This document shows, piece by piece, positions 47,265 to 58,807 of a stretch of 64,000 nucleotides of DNA. The position numbers and the translations under genes were made by a program. Position 1 is the stretch's first letter; every line of letters starts with the position of its first letter. The DNA lies in assembly GCF_949628265.1 (NCBI RefSeq), contig NC_088787.1, positions 20,698,501 through 20,762,500 of the forward strand. The letters are read 5' to 3'. Origin of the DNA: Cloeon dipterum. Taxonomy: Eukaryota > Arthropoda > Insecta > Ephemeroptera > Baetidae. The notes under the pieces are model-generated. The model ran no database searches. It saw only the letters and a list, made by a program, of their open reading frames with translations, and was not told the origin of the DNA.

Positions 47265-48061
47265 CTTATATTTACAAAAACAAAATAAAAATGCAGATCA
47301 ATATACTTTATTAAACAAAGAAAACGTAATCATCTGGAGAGTTAACAAAAGCATGAACTCTTAATATAGCTGGAGCATTACTCAATGAGAAATTCCTTCT
47401 GCGCAGATCGAGAGAACTAGCTTAATGAAAGCATTAACTAATGTTACAGAATGGCTTAGTTTTTGTGGTCGAAATTTGTTTGTCTCTCGTTTTTAGAGTG
47501 GTTCATACTAATTTTGGTAAATCAGTTAATAAATCAGCAATCCATTTTTTTCTGACCCAACATCCGTTTCTGGAACTCCATATGAGTATGAGAACTATTA
47601 ATTTTAAAGCCGTATTTTAAAATCATCTAAAACCACTTTAAAACCGTCTAAATCCACTATAAGATCAAGGAAATTTACACAATTATATTTTATGTTTTAA
47701 ATCCTAATAGTTTTGTAACGAAAAATCCAATTCTCTAGTTCATGCATGGAAAATGTCTAAGGAAGGTGGCAAAACAACGCGATAAATTTAGACTACGCAT
47801 GCTTATAGAAATGAATTAAATCATGATACCATATTTTGCAAGTTTACAGAGTAAAAGCGAATTCCATCAAGAGTAAATGTATCTCGCAAGAGATAAAAAA
47901 TAATAACAAGGATCACATGCAATAACCTGATAATTTCTGCTAGAAAACAGAAAAACAGTTCACGGAAAACGCTGAGTAAAATATAGCAAATATACAGGTG
48001 CAAAGAAAAGGTTATGAAAGAGTTAAGCTATTTTCCAATGATTTTGTTTATTTAGTGACAT
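47265..48061. other. Spacer between SP1 relic exon and SP2
   Basis: AT-rich, 800 bases. Both strands were checked for further protease motifs (TAAHC, DIA, GWG, GDSGG) and none was found. A hydrophobic minus-strand frame at 47,821-48,003 shows no family feature. Confidence 0.5.
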
Positions 48062-49366
48062 TTATGCGTAAGCAATTTCTCTAATCCAATCTCTGTAATA
48101 TGAGACTCGGGAGAAAACGGTGGGGTTGGTGGCACAGCCTCTGGCAAAAGAAAGGATTCCGACCAGGACACCGTCAACGAACAAAGGCCCACCGCTGTCA
48201 CCCTATAGTGGACGAAAAATTATTTCAATCTAAATTAATATGGCCAAATGCAATCATCATCTTTCAATATGATCAATTTTCCGAACTTACATAACAAGCA
48301 CCTCCAAAATGGTATCCAGCGAAAATATGGTCTGAGGATATTTCTCATATTTCTGTATCAAAATCTGCGTAGAATTTCTCGCACTCAATTTCGATACAGG
48401 TTAGAAGATAAACCACAAACAGGTAATTTGCATATGAACTGCTGACATCCTGAAAATTCATAGAAAGTGAGTAATACTTAATCGATGGAAGTCGCGGTGC
48501 AAGGGAAATCCCATGGAATGCGACCCCAAGGATTCACCAAAATAAAATGAAATGAGAGGGAAACAAATTCCATATCTTTTAATCAATCTTTTATTTGCTA
48601 TAAAGACTATGATTAACGAGGCTCTCCTATTTTGTCATGATTATATAATATTATACACGCAGTAAGCCGATGTCAACACACGTTTCTCGCTAATAATTGT
48701 TCCGCCGCAGATAAAAATGGTTTTGTCGTACACGATACCTATCTTTGGAGTAAAATAATAGATGAATCAGTTTTAAAATCCAATAAACCACTTTTCCCGC
48801 TACCATGCTAGGATATTCTCCGTCGAACGCATGTCCTCCACCGATGATTCGCACACCTTCCTCCACACTACCTGAAGAGCGGCAGTAGACTCGCCCTAAA
48901 AATGTAGTTTCCACGGGAAAAAACTTGTCAATTGATTAATTCCGGGGGAAATACATAGTTAAACACTTGGCTGAAACGTAGCATTTATAGTTGACCCAAA
49001 AAAGTGATTACAAGGTGCAATGGTTTCATTTTATTGACAAGAAAATAAACTCAATTTTCTCATTTAAATTTATTTTAAATACGAATTCGATTTAAACCCC
49101 TTGTTAAAAAGAGGTCGATTTATTTTCTTGATATTTTTTGACGCAATCGACTGAAACCCTTAGATAATTTTCGATAAATTGTAAGTATACGCCTGAAAGA
49201 AATATGTGTTTTAAAATATAAGCCACATGCATTATTTGCAAATAAATTAAATTGATTTAATCAACTCACCACTCAAGAGCAGAGCAAACAAAATCGATAG
49301 CTCAGGCAGTATCTTAAAAGGTAAACTGTATTAGATATAAACATTGAATAATCATATTATTACCAT
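48062..49366 (-). pseudogene. Serine protease pseudogene (SP2)
   Basis: Recognisable pieces in array order: ATG ending exon 1 (49,364-49,366); signal-peptide exon 49,270-49,312 (ILPELSILFALLLSG); 48,804-48,895 with RIIGGGHAFDGEYPSM; 48,657-48,742 with ICGGTIISEKRVLTSAYC; a Cys-rich piece around 48,296-48,425 ending FGGACY; and the final exon 48,062-48,202 with GDSGGP to the stop. The catalytic histidine is changed (TSAYC for TAAHC). The exon that should carry Asp102 is absent from the 230 bases available, the GWG exon survives at most as NPWGRIPW, and the penultimate exon has an in-frame TGA (after FDTEI). The final exon is intact and most like SP3 and SP1. A TATA-like CATAAATA remains upstream (about 49,421-49,430). 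Confidence 0.8.
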
Positions 49367-50062
49367 TCCTTCCTGTTCTTGGTTGAAAGAGAGACTGTGA
49401 GAATAAAAGGCCGGAATTTTTTATTTATGCTTGTTTCCTCACGCTTGGTCCGAAATTTGTTTTTCTCAAAGAGCTATCGACATTCAAATGACTTTCCACC
49501 TCAATAAATGTGTTAGCTTTTATGCTAACCATAATTTTAAAGTTAGCTCCTCATTGATAGCTAAATTTTAAAACATAAATGTTAATAATATAAAATCATC
49601 GCGGCGTTTCCAAATGGCGTGAAGCAAAATATGCTTATTTCTAAAGCTAAATGTATTGTTTGGAACGTTTTAAGTCCAGGCAATTCAAAAGAGAATTATC
49701 GGCACGTTTATTTAAACAACATTTAGATGATAACATTTGAAGGAGGTAATATGATGCACGAAAATAACATTTATTGTTTCTCAAACTTCTTAGCGGCAGA
49801 TATGAAATACGCATTCTTTCGTTTGCTGTAAAGAAAATAAATAATCAATTGTATTGCTCTTACGAAAGCGTGTCGCATATTTATTTATCTCGACTTGAAG
49901 GACCATCGTTATCTAAGAAAGAGATGAAAAGCAAAAAATGAGAAATCTTTCACTGAATGAAGCAAAAAATTTATTAGTTTTCTATGTATAGTTTCCAAAT
50001 AATAAGTTATTTTTCATAGAATAGGCAGGCCATGTGTTTCCAGTTGATAAAAATCCCAAAAT
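49367..50062. other. Spacer between SP2 and SP3
   Basis: About 700 AT-rich bases holding the upstream region of the SP2 pseudogene and the 3' flank of SP3. Nothing else was recognised. Confidence 0.5.
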
Positions 50063-52098
50063 TTAAAGACTGGTGTACGATCGAATCCAGTCCATGTAGT
50101 AGGAGACTCGGGCGAAGACGCTTGGGTAACGGGCGACTTCGCAGTCTTTTATGTAGGAAGCAACCCCAACCAGGACGCCATCGACGAACAAAGGCCCGCC
50201 GCTGTCACCCTGATGTGAGCAAAATTCAAATTGATGCAGTTTTCAAAAGGTTGGCGGTAAAATTCTTTAAATTGAAATTAATTACTAAAAAAGGTAAAAT
50301 AAAAATCACCTCGTTATTTCTATATGTCAAAGAAAGGCGGTTATAAGGATTTTTTTGTTAATTTTTTTTTGTTTATTCTTTAAGAGCCAAAAAATGTAAT
50401 AGTGTTGTGGGTTTTTTTCATTTTTATTGTTTTGATTAATAATTTTGCGTACGTTACAAGTGCCTTTGCCTCCCGCGGCGTCGTTAGCGCAAATCTGGCT
50501 GGGGAATATTACGTTTTTAATGGCGGCATACGCTTCCCGGCACATCGTGTGGTTGCGGATCTCAATCTGCGCCTCAAGCAGAAGATAACTCGAGGGACCG
50601 CCGCTCTGCAATTAGACGATTTCATAGACAAGTGAACAAAATCCGTTCATTTTGCGTTGGCGGCGGAAATGGAAAATTGTGCACTTGCCTTCGTGTCGCC
50701 CCATCCGATTATCGTTGCTACCGTCCCGACCGCCGGATCCTTGGCTCCTATTGCGGGCAGAGAAGCGGCGCGGATGTTTGGACCGAAGTCAAACGGTGGG
50801 TGCACCTGGATGGATTTCAAAAGTATTTAATTTTCACCCAGAAAACAGAAGGGCGTGCATTTTTTTCAATCCCCTTTATTTTTTTCCAGAAAAACAGCTA
50901 GAAAATTCAGGTTTGTATAGTTGCTTGAAATTTTGACCGAATTTTCCCTCATACCACAAAAAAGTTGTTAGCTATAAGACATATTCAATAAGTTCATATT
51001 TCTTTAAACGGTCTAGAAATTGGTTTAAATGTAATATTCAGTCACTAAAAATAAAAATTAAATCTTATAACTGTACTTAAAAATCGATTAAATAGTAAAA
51101 TATTTTGAAACAGTTTTACTTTCAAAAACAGGTGTGTCACAAAATTAATCCAAAATTAGTGCATTTTATTTGTTCTTGTGAGAAGACAAACCGTTTTAAG
51201 CTACCCTTGATTAAATGCTATAAATCATTGATCTAAAACTTTTGGAAGTGGTTTTAGCATTGTAGTAATTTTAACTTTGTGTGCCGAAATTAAATTATAT
51301 TACGAACGTGATTACTTATAAGTCGTGTTCCCCTTTCCAGCTCTCGCACCACTCGTGGTTGAATTACTCTTAGCTAAGTGCAAGAAAACCAAAAATTGAA
51401 ATAACAGGGAAATGACTGCGTTTTTCTGATTTTTTTAAACTATATAGATGACTGGGATGACTATTTCCACCCAAAACTAAATACTAGAGGACAGTCTTTT
51501 AGTAAATTTTCCGCCCTTTTGTCAGATCCTGCCTGACAGATTGTCCAAACCTCCATAAGTGCTATGTCATTTTCGCCTGTCTTCGGATCAAAGTCATCGT
51601 GCATTATGATTCCCCTGATCGAGTGAAAAACTCCTTCGTAAATATTAATGCTGCCTGCCGTCACTCCCAGGTACTCTGGGTATTCCCTGAAAGAGAGGTA
51701 TAAAATTAAAATTTATTAAATTTTACGCAGGGATAAATTAATACATTAGGGCGGAGCAGTGGGCTGCGGTCAAAATGTATTTCTCGCTTATTATGGTTGC
51801 GGCACAGACGGGCGAAGAGTAGTACTTGATGCACACCTTTACAGCATATGGATTTTATCGGTTTTATAAATTCGAACATACGTTTTGTCAGACATATACT
51901 TGGCTTGGATATTTTCCCTTGGTGACTGGTCTCCCGCCGACAACTCGTTCCGCTGAAATCTCATTATTTCCCACATTTGAGTGAACCAGCCCTGAAGCAG
52001 TGTCAAATTTAAATAAAATGAAGCAGATAAGAACAAAACTCACCAGTCAAAAGCAGAAATAGAGCAAGGTAAATGGTTGGGAAGCAACTAGAGTGCAT
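50063..52098 (-). CDS. Secreted chymotrypsin/brachyurin-like serine protease (SP3)
   Basis: Exons: 52,044-52,098, 51,900-51,991, 51,745-51,836, 51,551-51,686, 50,689-50,805, 50,453-50,605, 50,063-50,209, with the array's phases 1,0,2,0,0,0; 263 residues. Signal peptide IYLALFLLLTG; activation site ER|VVGG; TAAHC; ENDIALME; GWGDTK; GDSGGP. CAATII replaces the usual CGGSII/CGASII before the catalytic-His exon end. Position 189 is Gly (KGTCNGDSGG), as in brachyurins, so specificity is not trypsin-like. Intron 5 (50,606-50,688) again has a GC donor (AAG|GCAAGT), at the same position as in SP1. Intron 4 (50,806-51,550) is unusually long for the array and AT-rich. No inactivating change was seen. 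Confidence 0.9.
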
Positions 52099-53388
52099 TT
52101 TCTAAACACGGCAGTTGTACTACTTTTGCATAATTGTTTAATCCTTTCTTTCAAGCTGATGAGAACTGAAAAATCAGACACTATGAGCAGTGTTTTCCTT
52201 TTCTTTCTGATTAACGTTCAGTGTCATTTGACATTAGTATTGGAATGTTTTTCTTCGGACAAAGTGATATTTTATGGAGGCATATTAAATATCCTATTTT
52301 AAGGAAATTATACAAAATTCTTCGTTTGTATTGCATTGGTAAAACAACTAAAATAAAAAAACTTTATCTTTGTCTGTGATTTTCATGAAGATGAATTTTT
52401 TATTTGAACAAAACTCAACAGCAGAATTCAAATCTTAATGTTACATCCCGATCGAGAAATTGTAAATTTTCGCTTCCATTTCCATTTATTACAATGAAAA
52501 TAATTACCATAATGATTAATATTTCACGTCATCTTATTAAAAGATGTAAAGTTTTTGAAATCTAAATAAATAAATCTGTTTTTCTTCAACTGAAACGCAC
52601 GATTATTTATACACTATCAGCTATGTCTTCCTCGAGTGAAAATTTCAATTATTTTTTAATGTGTTACAATAATAAAAAAATTGCACCAATCTTTGAGCTA
52701 CTCCTGCGTTGCAAAAATATGACATCTGCTTGCTGCTCATCAGTGTGCTTGAGTAATAAAAACGCTGATTATATTGTTGCATACATTATTTCTCTTTGTA
52801 TTATCAGTGTCATGAATCCTATTTAAAAATTGTAACATCCAAGGTAATTTTACACTTTTTGTAATATTTGTGAGTCAATTTTAAATAAATAGAATGTGTA
52901 GTCTGCACATGAATATATATATTTTAAAGAGAAACGTGAATTAGTTCAGGGACTTGCTTTTATGCGATGACATGAAATGAGTTGCGTGCACAGAATCCTT
53001 TGTGATTCAGAAATATTTTGTTCTGCGTCATCAGATGAATTGTAAGCCTGTCAATCTCATTAAGCTGAATAGTATAGTAGCAACCTTGAAACAAATCAGA
53101 TTCTATGTGGACGAAATCAAAACAAATGACGTTAATACAGTGATGCTCCTCTTGGTTTAGTGTAAATGTTTCTGATCTGCAATAAATAATTTCGGAATCT
53201 AAATTAAGTTTGCATTTGGAACAATTTTTTTTCGTTTTCATTGCCTGATTTCTTCATATATGAATTTTCCTATAGAAATGACGTTTTTAATGAGAAAAAA
53301 CTTAAACCTGTGAAAAGGGAGTATATTTCGCAAACAATTTTCAAATAAAGTATGTGGCTTTTATTTCATTTGATAACATCCAAACAGT
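52099..53388. other. Spacer between SP3 and SP4
   Basis: About 1.3 kb of AT-rich DNA. Small frames at 52,623-52,826 (+) and 52,960-53,241 (-) have biased composition and no motif. The minus frame is Cys-containing (NCSKCKLNLDSEIIYC) but has no flanking gene structure, so it is not called. Confidence 0.5.
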
Positions 53389-54538
53389 TTAGACGCCAGT
53401 CTGCTGAGTGATCCAATCCCTGTAGTAGGCAACCCTGTTGTACACAGTAGGGTAGCCGGGGGTGGCGCATCCGTTGGCCCACGACACCAAGCCGACAACT
53501 ACGCCGTCCACGAGCAGAGGACCACCACTGTCTCCCTGTCAAACCGGTCATTGAAATTCGAGTTGATAAATTTTGCAACTCACATTGCACGATCCCAAGT
53601 TGCCTTCGGGAACATCAGCGCAAATTTGTCCGTCATAGACGTCGTAGCCAATGTCGTTGTACACACCCTGGCACAAAGCCTGGTCCCTGACCTCGATGAC
53701 CACCTCCTTTAGAACGTCGCTCAGTGCTCCACCATTCTATTAAAAATTTTGATATGCAGTAATCATATTATTTTAAAAGAATAATTATTATTACACTAAT
53801 TCGTCCCCAGCCGATAACCGTGGCAGGTGAGCCGACAGCCGGTGCGTCTCCTTGGTTGGGCAGAGTGATCGGCTGCACATTGTCACTGAAGACGAAAGCA
53901 GGCGAGACCTTTAGCCGTCGCGTTGCGTAATATTAGCGAAAACGAGATTATGTAATCATGACAAGGGCACCTCCAAAATTGCAATATCATTGTTCCACGA
54001 ATCGATGGGATCGTAGCTCTCGTGCATGATGATATTGGTGACCTGATGACGCTCTCCGCCGTTCACATCCACGCTACCTGACCTTAAGCTCAGATCTCCG
54101 GCAGAACGGCTTGATTTTTGTTAGAATAACATATTAAATGTCAATTTCAGTTTGAGAGAATCTTGAAAAAAATCGTTAAAAATAATGAATTTGCAGATAC
54201 TAACCCTTCAACACAGTGGCTCGCAGTCAACGCATAATTTTCGCTGATGATCGAGGCACCGCAGCTGTGCGAATCGAAGTATTGCAACGACAGCTGGAAA
54301 ACAAAAAGTTGTAGATCAAAAAAGTTTGTAGATAAAAATATATCCGACTAACCTGGCTCGGGTACTCACCAGCGTCAGCAGGGCCTCCGCCAATAATGCG
54401 TCCATAGAAACTCTTCAAGGGCAGTCTGCTAGCAGACCCAGCTAATAACATAATTTTCGTTCATCGTTTTAATACACCAATAAGTCACTTACCGAAGGCT
54501 GAGGTTGCGAGCAGCGTGACCAACGCGAATTTCAGCAT
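53389..54538 (-). CDS. Secreted brachyurin-like serine protease (SP4)
   Basis: Exons: 54,493-54,538, 54,353-54,441, 54,205-54,293, 53,971-54,109, 53,795-53,908, 53,584-53,736, 53,389-53,535; phases 1,0,2,0,0,0; 258 residues. Signal peptide [16 protein letters not shown]; activation site [25 protein letters not shown] (His57, with Ser for the usual Ala before it); NNDIAILE (Asp102); [29 protein letters not shown] (Ser195, Gly189); end [15 protein letters not shown] polyadenylation signal (AATAAA, minus) lies at 53,360-53,365. It is the closest relative of SP5 (shared YNDIGYDVY and [12 protein letters not shown]), so these two are the most recent duplicates in the array. An arginine before IIGG implies activation by a trypsin. 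Confidence 0.92.
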
Positions 54539-54775
54539 GATTTGATATCAAATGATTGCTCCAACTCATGGATTATGGTCTTTTATTGAAATGTGTCGGC
54601 TGACGTGATAACAGCGGAAAAATTAGACACGTGGACTTATCGTTGTAATCAACGGTCGAGATTAATTGAATCGCCGCATCACTGGCTTATTCAGCAAAAT
54701 AAACACAATAATAAACTGAAAGTTTTGATGAAAGTCATTATTTATTTTATTTTTGCTTTTTAGAATGCTACAGTT

Positions 54776-56221
54776 TTACACTCCAGAGTGTTCAAAGATC
54801 CAATCCCTGTAGTAAGCGACCCTGTTGTAAATAGTGGGGTAACCAGGTCTGGCACAACCATACGCCCACGAAACCAGACCATGTACGACACCGTCCACGA
54901 ACAAAGGGCCGCCGCTGTCACCCTACTCAGAGAATATTAAAATTGCTAATTTAAAGAAAATAAAATAGTATACATTGCATGAGCCCAGGTTTCCTTCAGG
55001 AATGTCAGCGCAAATCTGGCCAGGGTAGACGTCATAGCCAATGTCGTTGTAAATTTGCTCGCACAGGGTCTGGTTCCTGATTTCTATGACGGCTTCTTTA
55101 AGGAAGTCGCTTAGCGGCTCGCCGACCTATAAGCTCTTTATTTTATCCTCTCATTGAATAGAATTCGTCTTTTTACGCCAATTCGACCCCATCCAATCAC
55201 TGTGGCAGGAGAGCCGACCGCCGGCTCGTCTCCCAAATTTGGAAGGGTGATCGGTTGCACGTTAGCACTGTAAACGAACTCGGGGAGCACCTAAAAAGTA
55301 AAATAATAACTCTTCTTATCACTAAAATGTTAAATGCACACTTCTATAATAGCGATGTCGTTATTGGACGAGTAGAAGGCACTGTAGTTCGCGTGCGTGG
55401 TGTAGTTGATCACCTGGTGAAGGTCACCACCGTAAATGTCCAAACTCCCAGACCTAATCGTCAACTCTTCAGCCAAACGACTGTAATAAAATTAAAATTG
55501 CAGCTGCTTCGGATTTATTGAAAGTAAACGATATTATGTATGAACGCATGAAAATTACTAGTTCTTCCATACGTAGATTTCGATCGTGCTTTTAGAAGTC
55601 TTAGAAGTTTAAAAAATGCTTTATCAACCATACACGACCACTGCTCCTGTACACATTTCATTGCCTTCAATATAAATGCCATATCGAATAAAGCTATTAA
55701 ATGCGAGCCTTTGATGCTCATAGTAAATTGGAAATATAGTAAAATTTGCCAATACACTTACTGCGTGCGAGTGACATTTTTATAAATCTGCAAAGCTATT
55801 CGCATGCATTGATTTTCTCGGATTGAATATTCATTTGCTTGCCTTTCATGTGAAAAAATGCTGCCTATTTCATACAACTTACTCAATTACGCAGTGAGTC
55901 GCAGTAAGGGCGTATTTTTCGCTGATGATTGAGGCTCCGCAGGTGTGCCTTGCCTGGTACTGCAGTGACAGCTAAATGGAAAATTTTGCATTCATTCCCT
56001 ACACTTTATTTTTTATTAGTCCTGTACTTGGCTTGGATACTCTCCGGGGCTAGCAGCGTTGCCTCCGATGATTCGTGCCTCTAAAGGCTCCACGGGGTGT
56101 CTGGCCGCAACAGCTGAATCGAATAATTTCAGGATACGGTGTCCAAAATTTTTATTTAGTTACCTGCTGAGGCTGAACCGGCTAGCAGAGTGAGAAACAC
56201 AAATTTCCCAATTTTCAGCAT
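54776..56221 (-). CDS. Secreted brachyurin-like serine protease (SP5)
   Basis: Exons: 56,164-56,221, 56,028-56,113, 55,883-55,971, 55,342-55,480, 55,177-55,290, 54,974-55,126, 54,776-54,922; phases as in the rest of the array; 261 residues. Signal peptide [14 protein letters not shown]; activation site [26 protein letters not shown] with TATHC (His57); NNDIAIIE (Asp102); [35 protein letters not shown] (Gly189, Ser195); [18 protein letters not shown]. Intron 3 (55,481-55,882, 402 bases) is longer than in SP4 and contains no recognised element. No disabling change was seen. Confidence 0.92.
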
Positions 56222-56732
56222 CACTGTATGGGATGGAAATGCTGGTGGTCACTTGTTGATTTCAAAGATGTATAAACGAGATAAAAAGAGGAGTTTGCAG
56301 AAAGCAGAAAGCCAGCCTAATCAGTTCGATCAGTTAAAATTGATAAGATACTAAATATTTTCAAATTTATACAAATTAGATTAAATCGAAGTCGTCGGTT
56401 AAAATTTCCAATCAAATTTCAAAGTTTAAATTATTTGTGGATTTTGGGCACTGTGCGAAATATATAGCTTAAATTTGTAGTGGTATTCCCAGGCTTTAAA
56501 TTATTAGTAGATAGAGGTCATCAATTATGGCCTCGTTTAGACTGCCGATAAAAGTGACAATGGCCTGCTTGCTTATCTAAAGCGATTCAAGTGCGAGGTT
56601 GATTAGAATGTGTAAAATCTTCTTGACTCCATTGTTTAACCCAATACAATTAAATGACAAACGGTGATGTTTTATTGACCTTGTTTATATAGACAGACAT
56701 CATTCGGTATAACAATTTTGGGAATTCCGGAT

Positions 56733-58807
56733 TTAAATTCCTGAGTTCTGCGTGATCCAGTCCCTGTAGTCGGGGAGCCTGGTGTAGACCGTAGGGTATC
56801 CTTGAAGGGCGCACTCATTGGCCCACGAGACAAGCCCGACCGCGACGCCGTCCACTAACAAAGGCCCGCCGCTATCTCCCTGAAGAAAGCAAAGCATCTT
56901 ATATCAGCCAGAATAATATTTAATAATTCACTCACATTGCAGGAACCTAGTCCTCCTTCAGGCACGTCCGCGCAAAGGTGGCTCTCGTAAACATGCAGTG
57001 GAAAATTCACGTATGCCTCCTCGCAAATCGCTTGGTCTCGAATCTCGATCGTCACTTTGTTGATCGTCTCACTGAGCGGTCCATTGTACTAAAGAGTCGT
57101 CAGAATGATTTAAAACTGGAGCTACGCTAAAAATAGTTTTCACCATGAGATCGAAAAATTGGATCTCAGAGTCTGGAAATTTTCCCCTCACCTTGAGATC
57201 AGTTATGGGCTTTTAACTCTCAGTGAAATAAAGTTGACAGCCTCAGCTATGAGATCTGATTTGCCGATCTCATGGTGAGCTCATTTTTTTTAAAAATTGC
57301 CTTTTTATAGACTTACAGCTACAGTTGTAAATTTTTACCCTGATTTTTTGAGTCAGACTTGGAAAGTCTTTTAAAATCTCTTTCAAAAATTGAATATAAA
57401 TGATTTAGGAATTAAAATTACGTAAAGTCTTCCCCATCCGATGACGGTCGCTGGTGTACCTACAGCAGGGTCCTCACCCTGATTTGGCAGAACCAATGGT
57501 TGGACGTTAGGGCCAAATGTGAATGGAGGGTCTACCTAGCAGAAATTTCAGAACATTATTTAGATAAAAAAAACAGCATACGATTAAGCCTGTGAATAAA
57601 AAATATCGCAAAACAGCAAAATATATTTATTTTTAATGGTGTTTTTAAAAATTAGAGAAATTACTTCAACAATGGCGATGTCGTGTACGAGAGAATCTGT
57701 GAAGTTGAACTGCTCGTGCATGACGATGCGAGTGACCTGGTGGCGTTGGCCCTTGTCGTAGTATAAGCTACCCGACCTCACGCTTAGCTCAGGTGGCGAC
57801 AGCCTGCAATTGAGTTAGAACCGCGGTTCAAATTAATCGGGAGTGTTGGTTGCGTCGGAAATTACCCCATTACGCAGTGGGCCGCGGTGAGCACATAGTT
57901 CTCGCTGAGCACGTTGGCCGCGCCGTACAGCGAGTCGTTTAGGTGCAGTGAGAGCTGCCGGGTTACGAGCGAATTTTAATTAAATGTGCCGCTTTTATAG
58001 CGTTGTTTTCTGCTCATTGTCTATACCTGACTAGGAAACTCGCCGAGCTCAGCAGGCACGCCACCGACGATCTTTTTCCCATGCACCAAAAAGCCTGCTG
58101 GAAGAATTTGTACACTGAACTTTAATCATGTAAAAATGCTTAAGTACAGAGGCGAACAGGATTATTTGTGGAATCAAATTTATTTTAAAATTTTCTACAT
58201 CAAGGCATTGAGCTGATTTTCCCATGAAATCGCATAACAACCTGGGAAAATTTCAGTTCTGACCCAGTTATAAAAAAATGTTTGAAAAGTGGCAAATCTG
58301 TTTTTTTTTGCTCGTTTTATCCCTGTCCGAGGACCGAGAAGGGCGTGCACTGCACTAACATGAATGTTGAAACCCGGGTCCCAATAACACCACGAACGGA
58401 TAACATGGGCGCACCAGGCCGCACAGGGACCCAGCCCACTCAAGGGCCACTTGCCTCCGCACCGAGGACTGCATTGAAACGCTAGACATTCGTCCCGTGA
58501 AGCCAAATCACGCATGCTGGAAAGGTGCAAACAAGCAAGTAGCGAGTCGCCTCCCCGCCCGTTGAGCAATTTGAGCATTTCGAGTCACTAAACTAACCAC
58601 TTTTTGCCATCTCTGACATTGGGTAGCCAGTATTAGATCTCCGAACTGCTCAAATACCTCCCATTGCTTTGACACTCCTGAGAGTGCCTTAACAATGCGA
58701 GCCAAGAGGGGCTGGTTTTACAGTAATTATCTTCAGATTTCCTGACACTAAAATAATTATTACTCACCACTGCAGAAAACAATTAGTACGCAGACAATGA
58801 TCTTCAT
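56733..58807 (-). CDS. Secreted brachyurin-like serine protease (SP6), lacking Cys42
   Basis: Exons: 58,768-58,807, 58,027-58,094, 57,866-57,954, 57,665-57,803, 57,422-57,535, 56,936-57,088, 56,733-56,879; array phases; 249 residues. Short signal peptide MKIIVCVLIVFCSG; activation site KK|IVGGV; TAAHC; VHDIAIVE; GWGRLY; IRDQAICEEAYVN; GSCN|GDSGGP. Where the other genes have the Cys42 of the Cys42-Cys58 disulfide (SCGAS, TCGAS), this gene has LYGAANVLS, while Cys58 of AHC is kept, leaving it unpaired. The first intron (58,095-58,767) hosts SINE-like copy C in the same orientation as the gene. Intron 4 (57,536-57,664) and intron 5 (57,089-57,421) are short, and the latter holds an inverted repeat. 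Confidence 0.9.
57140..57278. repeat. Small inverted repeat in SP6 intron 5
   Basis: TCACCATGAGATCG (57,140-57,153) recurs as its reverse complement CGATCTCATGGTGA (57,265-57,278), with further GGATCTCAGAG, CTTGAGATCAG and ATGAGATCTG phrases between. It could be a degraded MITE of about 140 bases. No target duplication was found. Confidence 0.6.
58297..58722 (-). repeat. SINE-like repeat family 1, copy C
   Basis: About 426 bases in the first intron of SP6. It is nearly full length relative to copy B, with a single 5' unit (CCAGCCCCTCTTGGCTCGC), the CACTCTCAGGAGTG hairpin and an A-run 3' end (GATAAAACGAGC then nine As). The family is thus seen in introns of three different genes in 35 kb. Confidence 0.8.
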
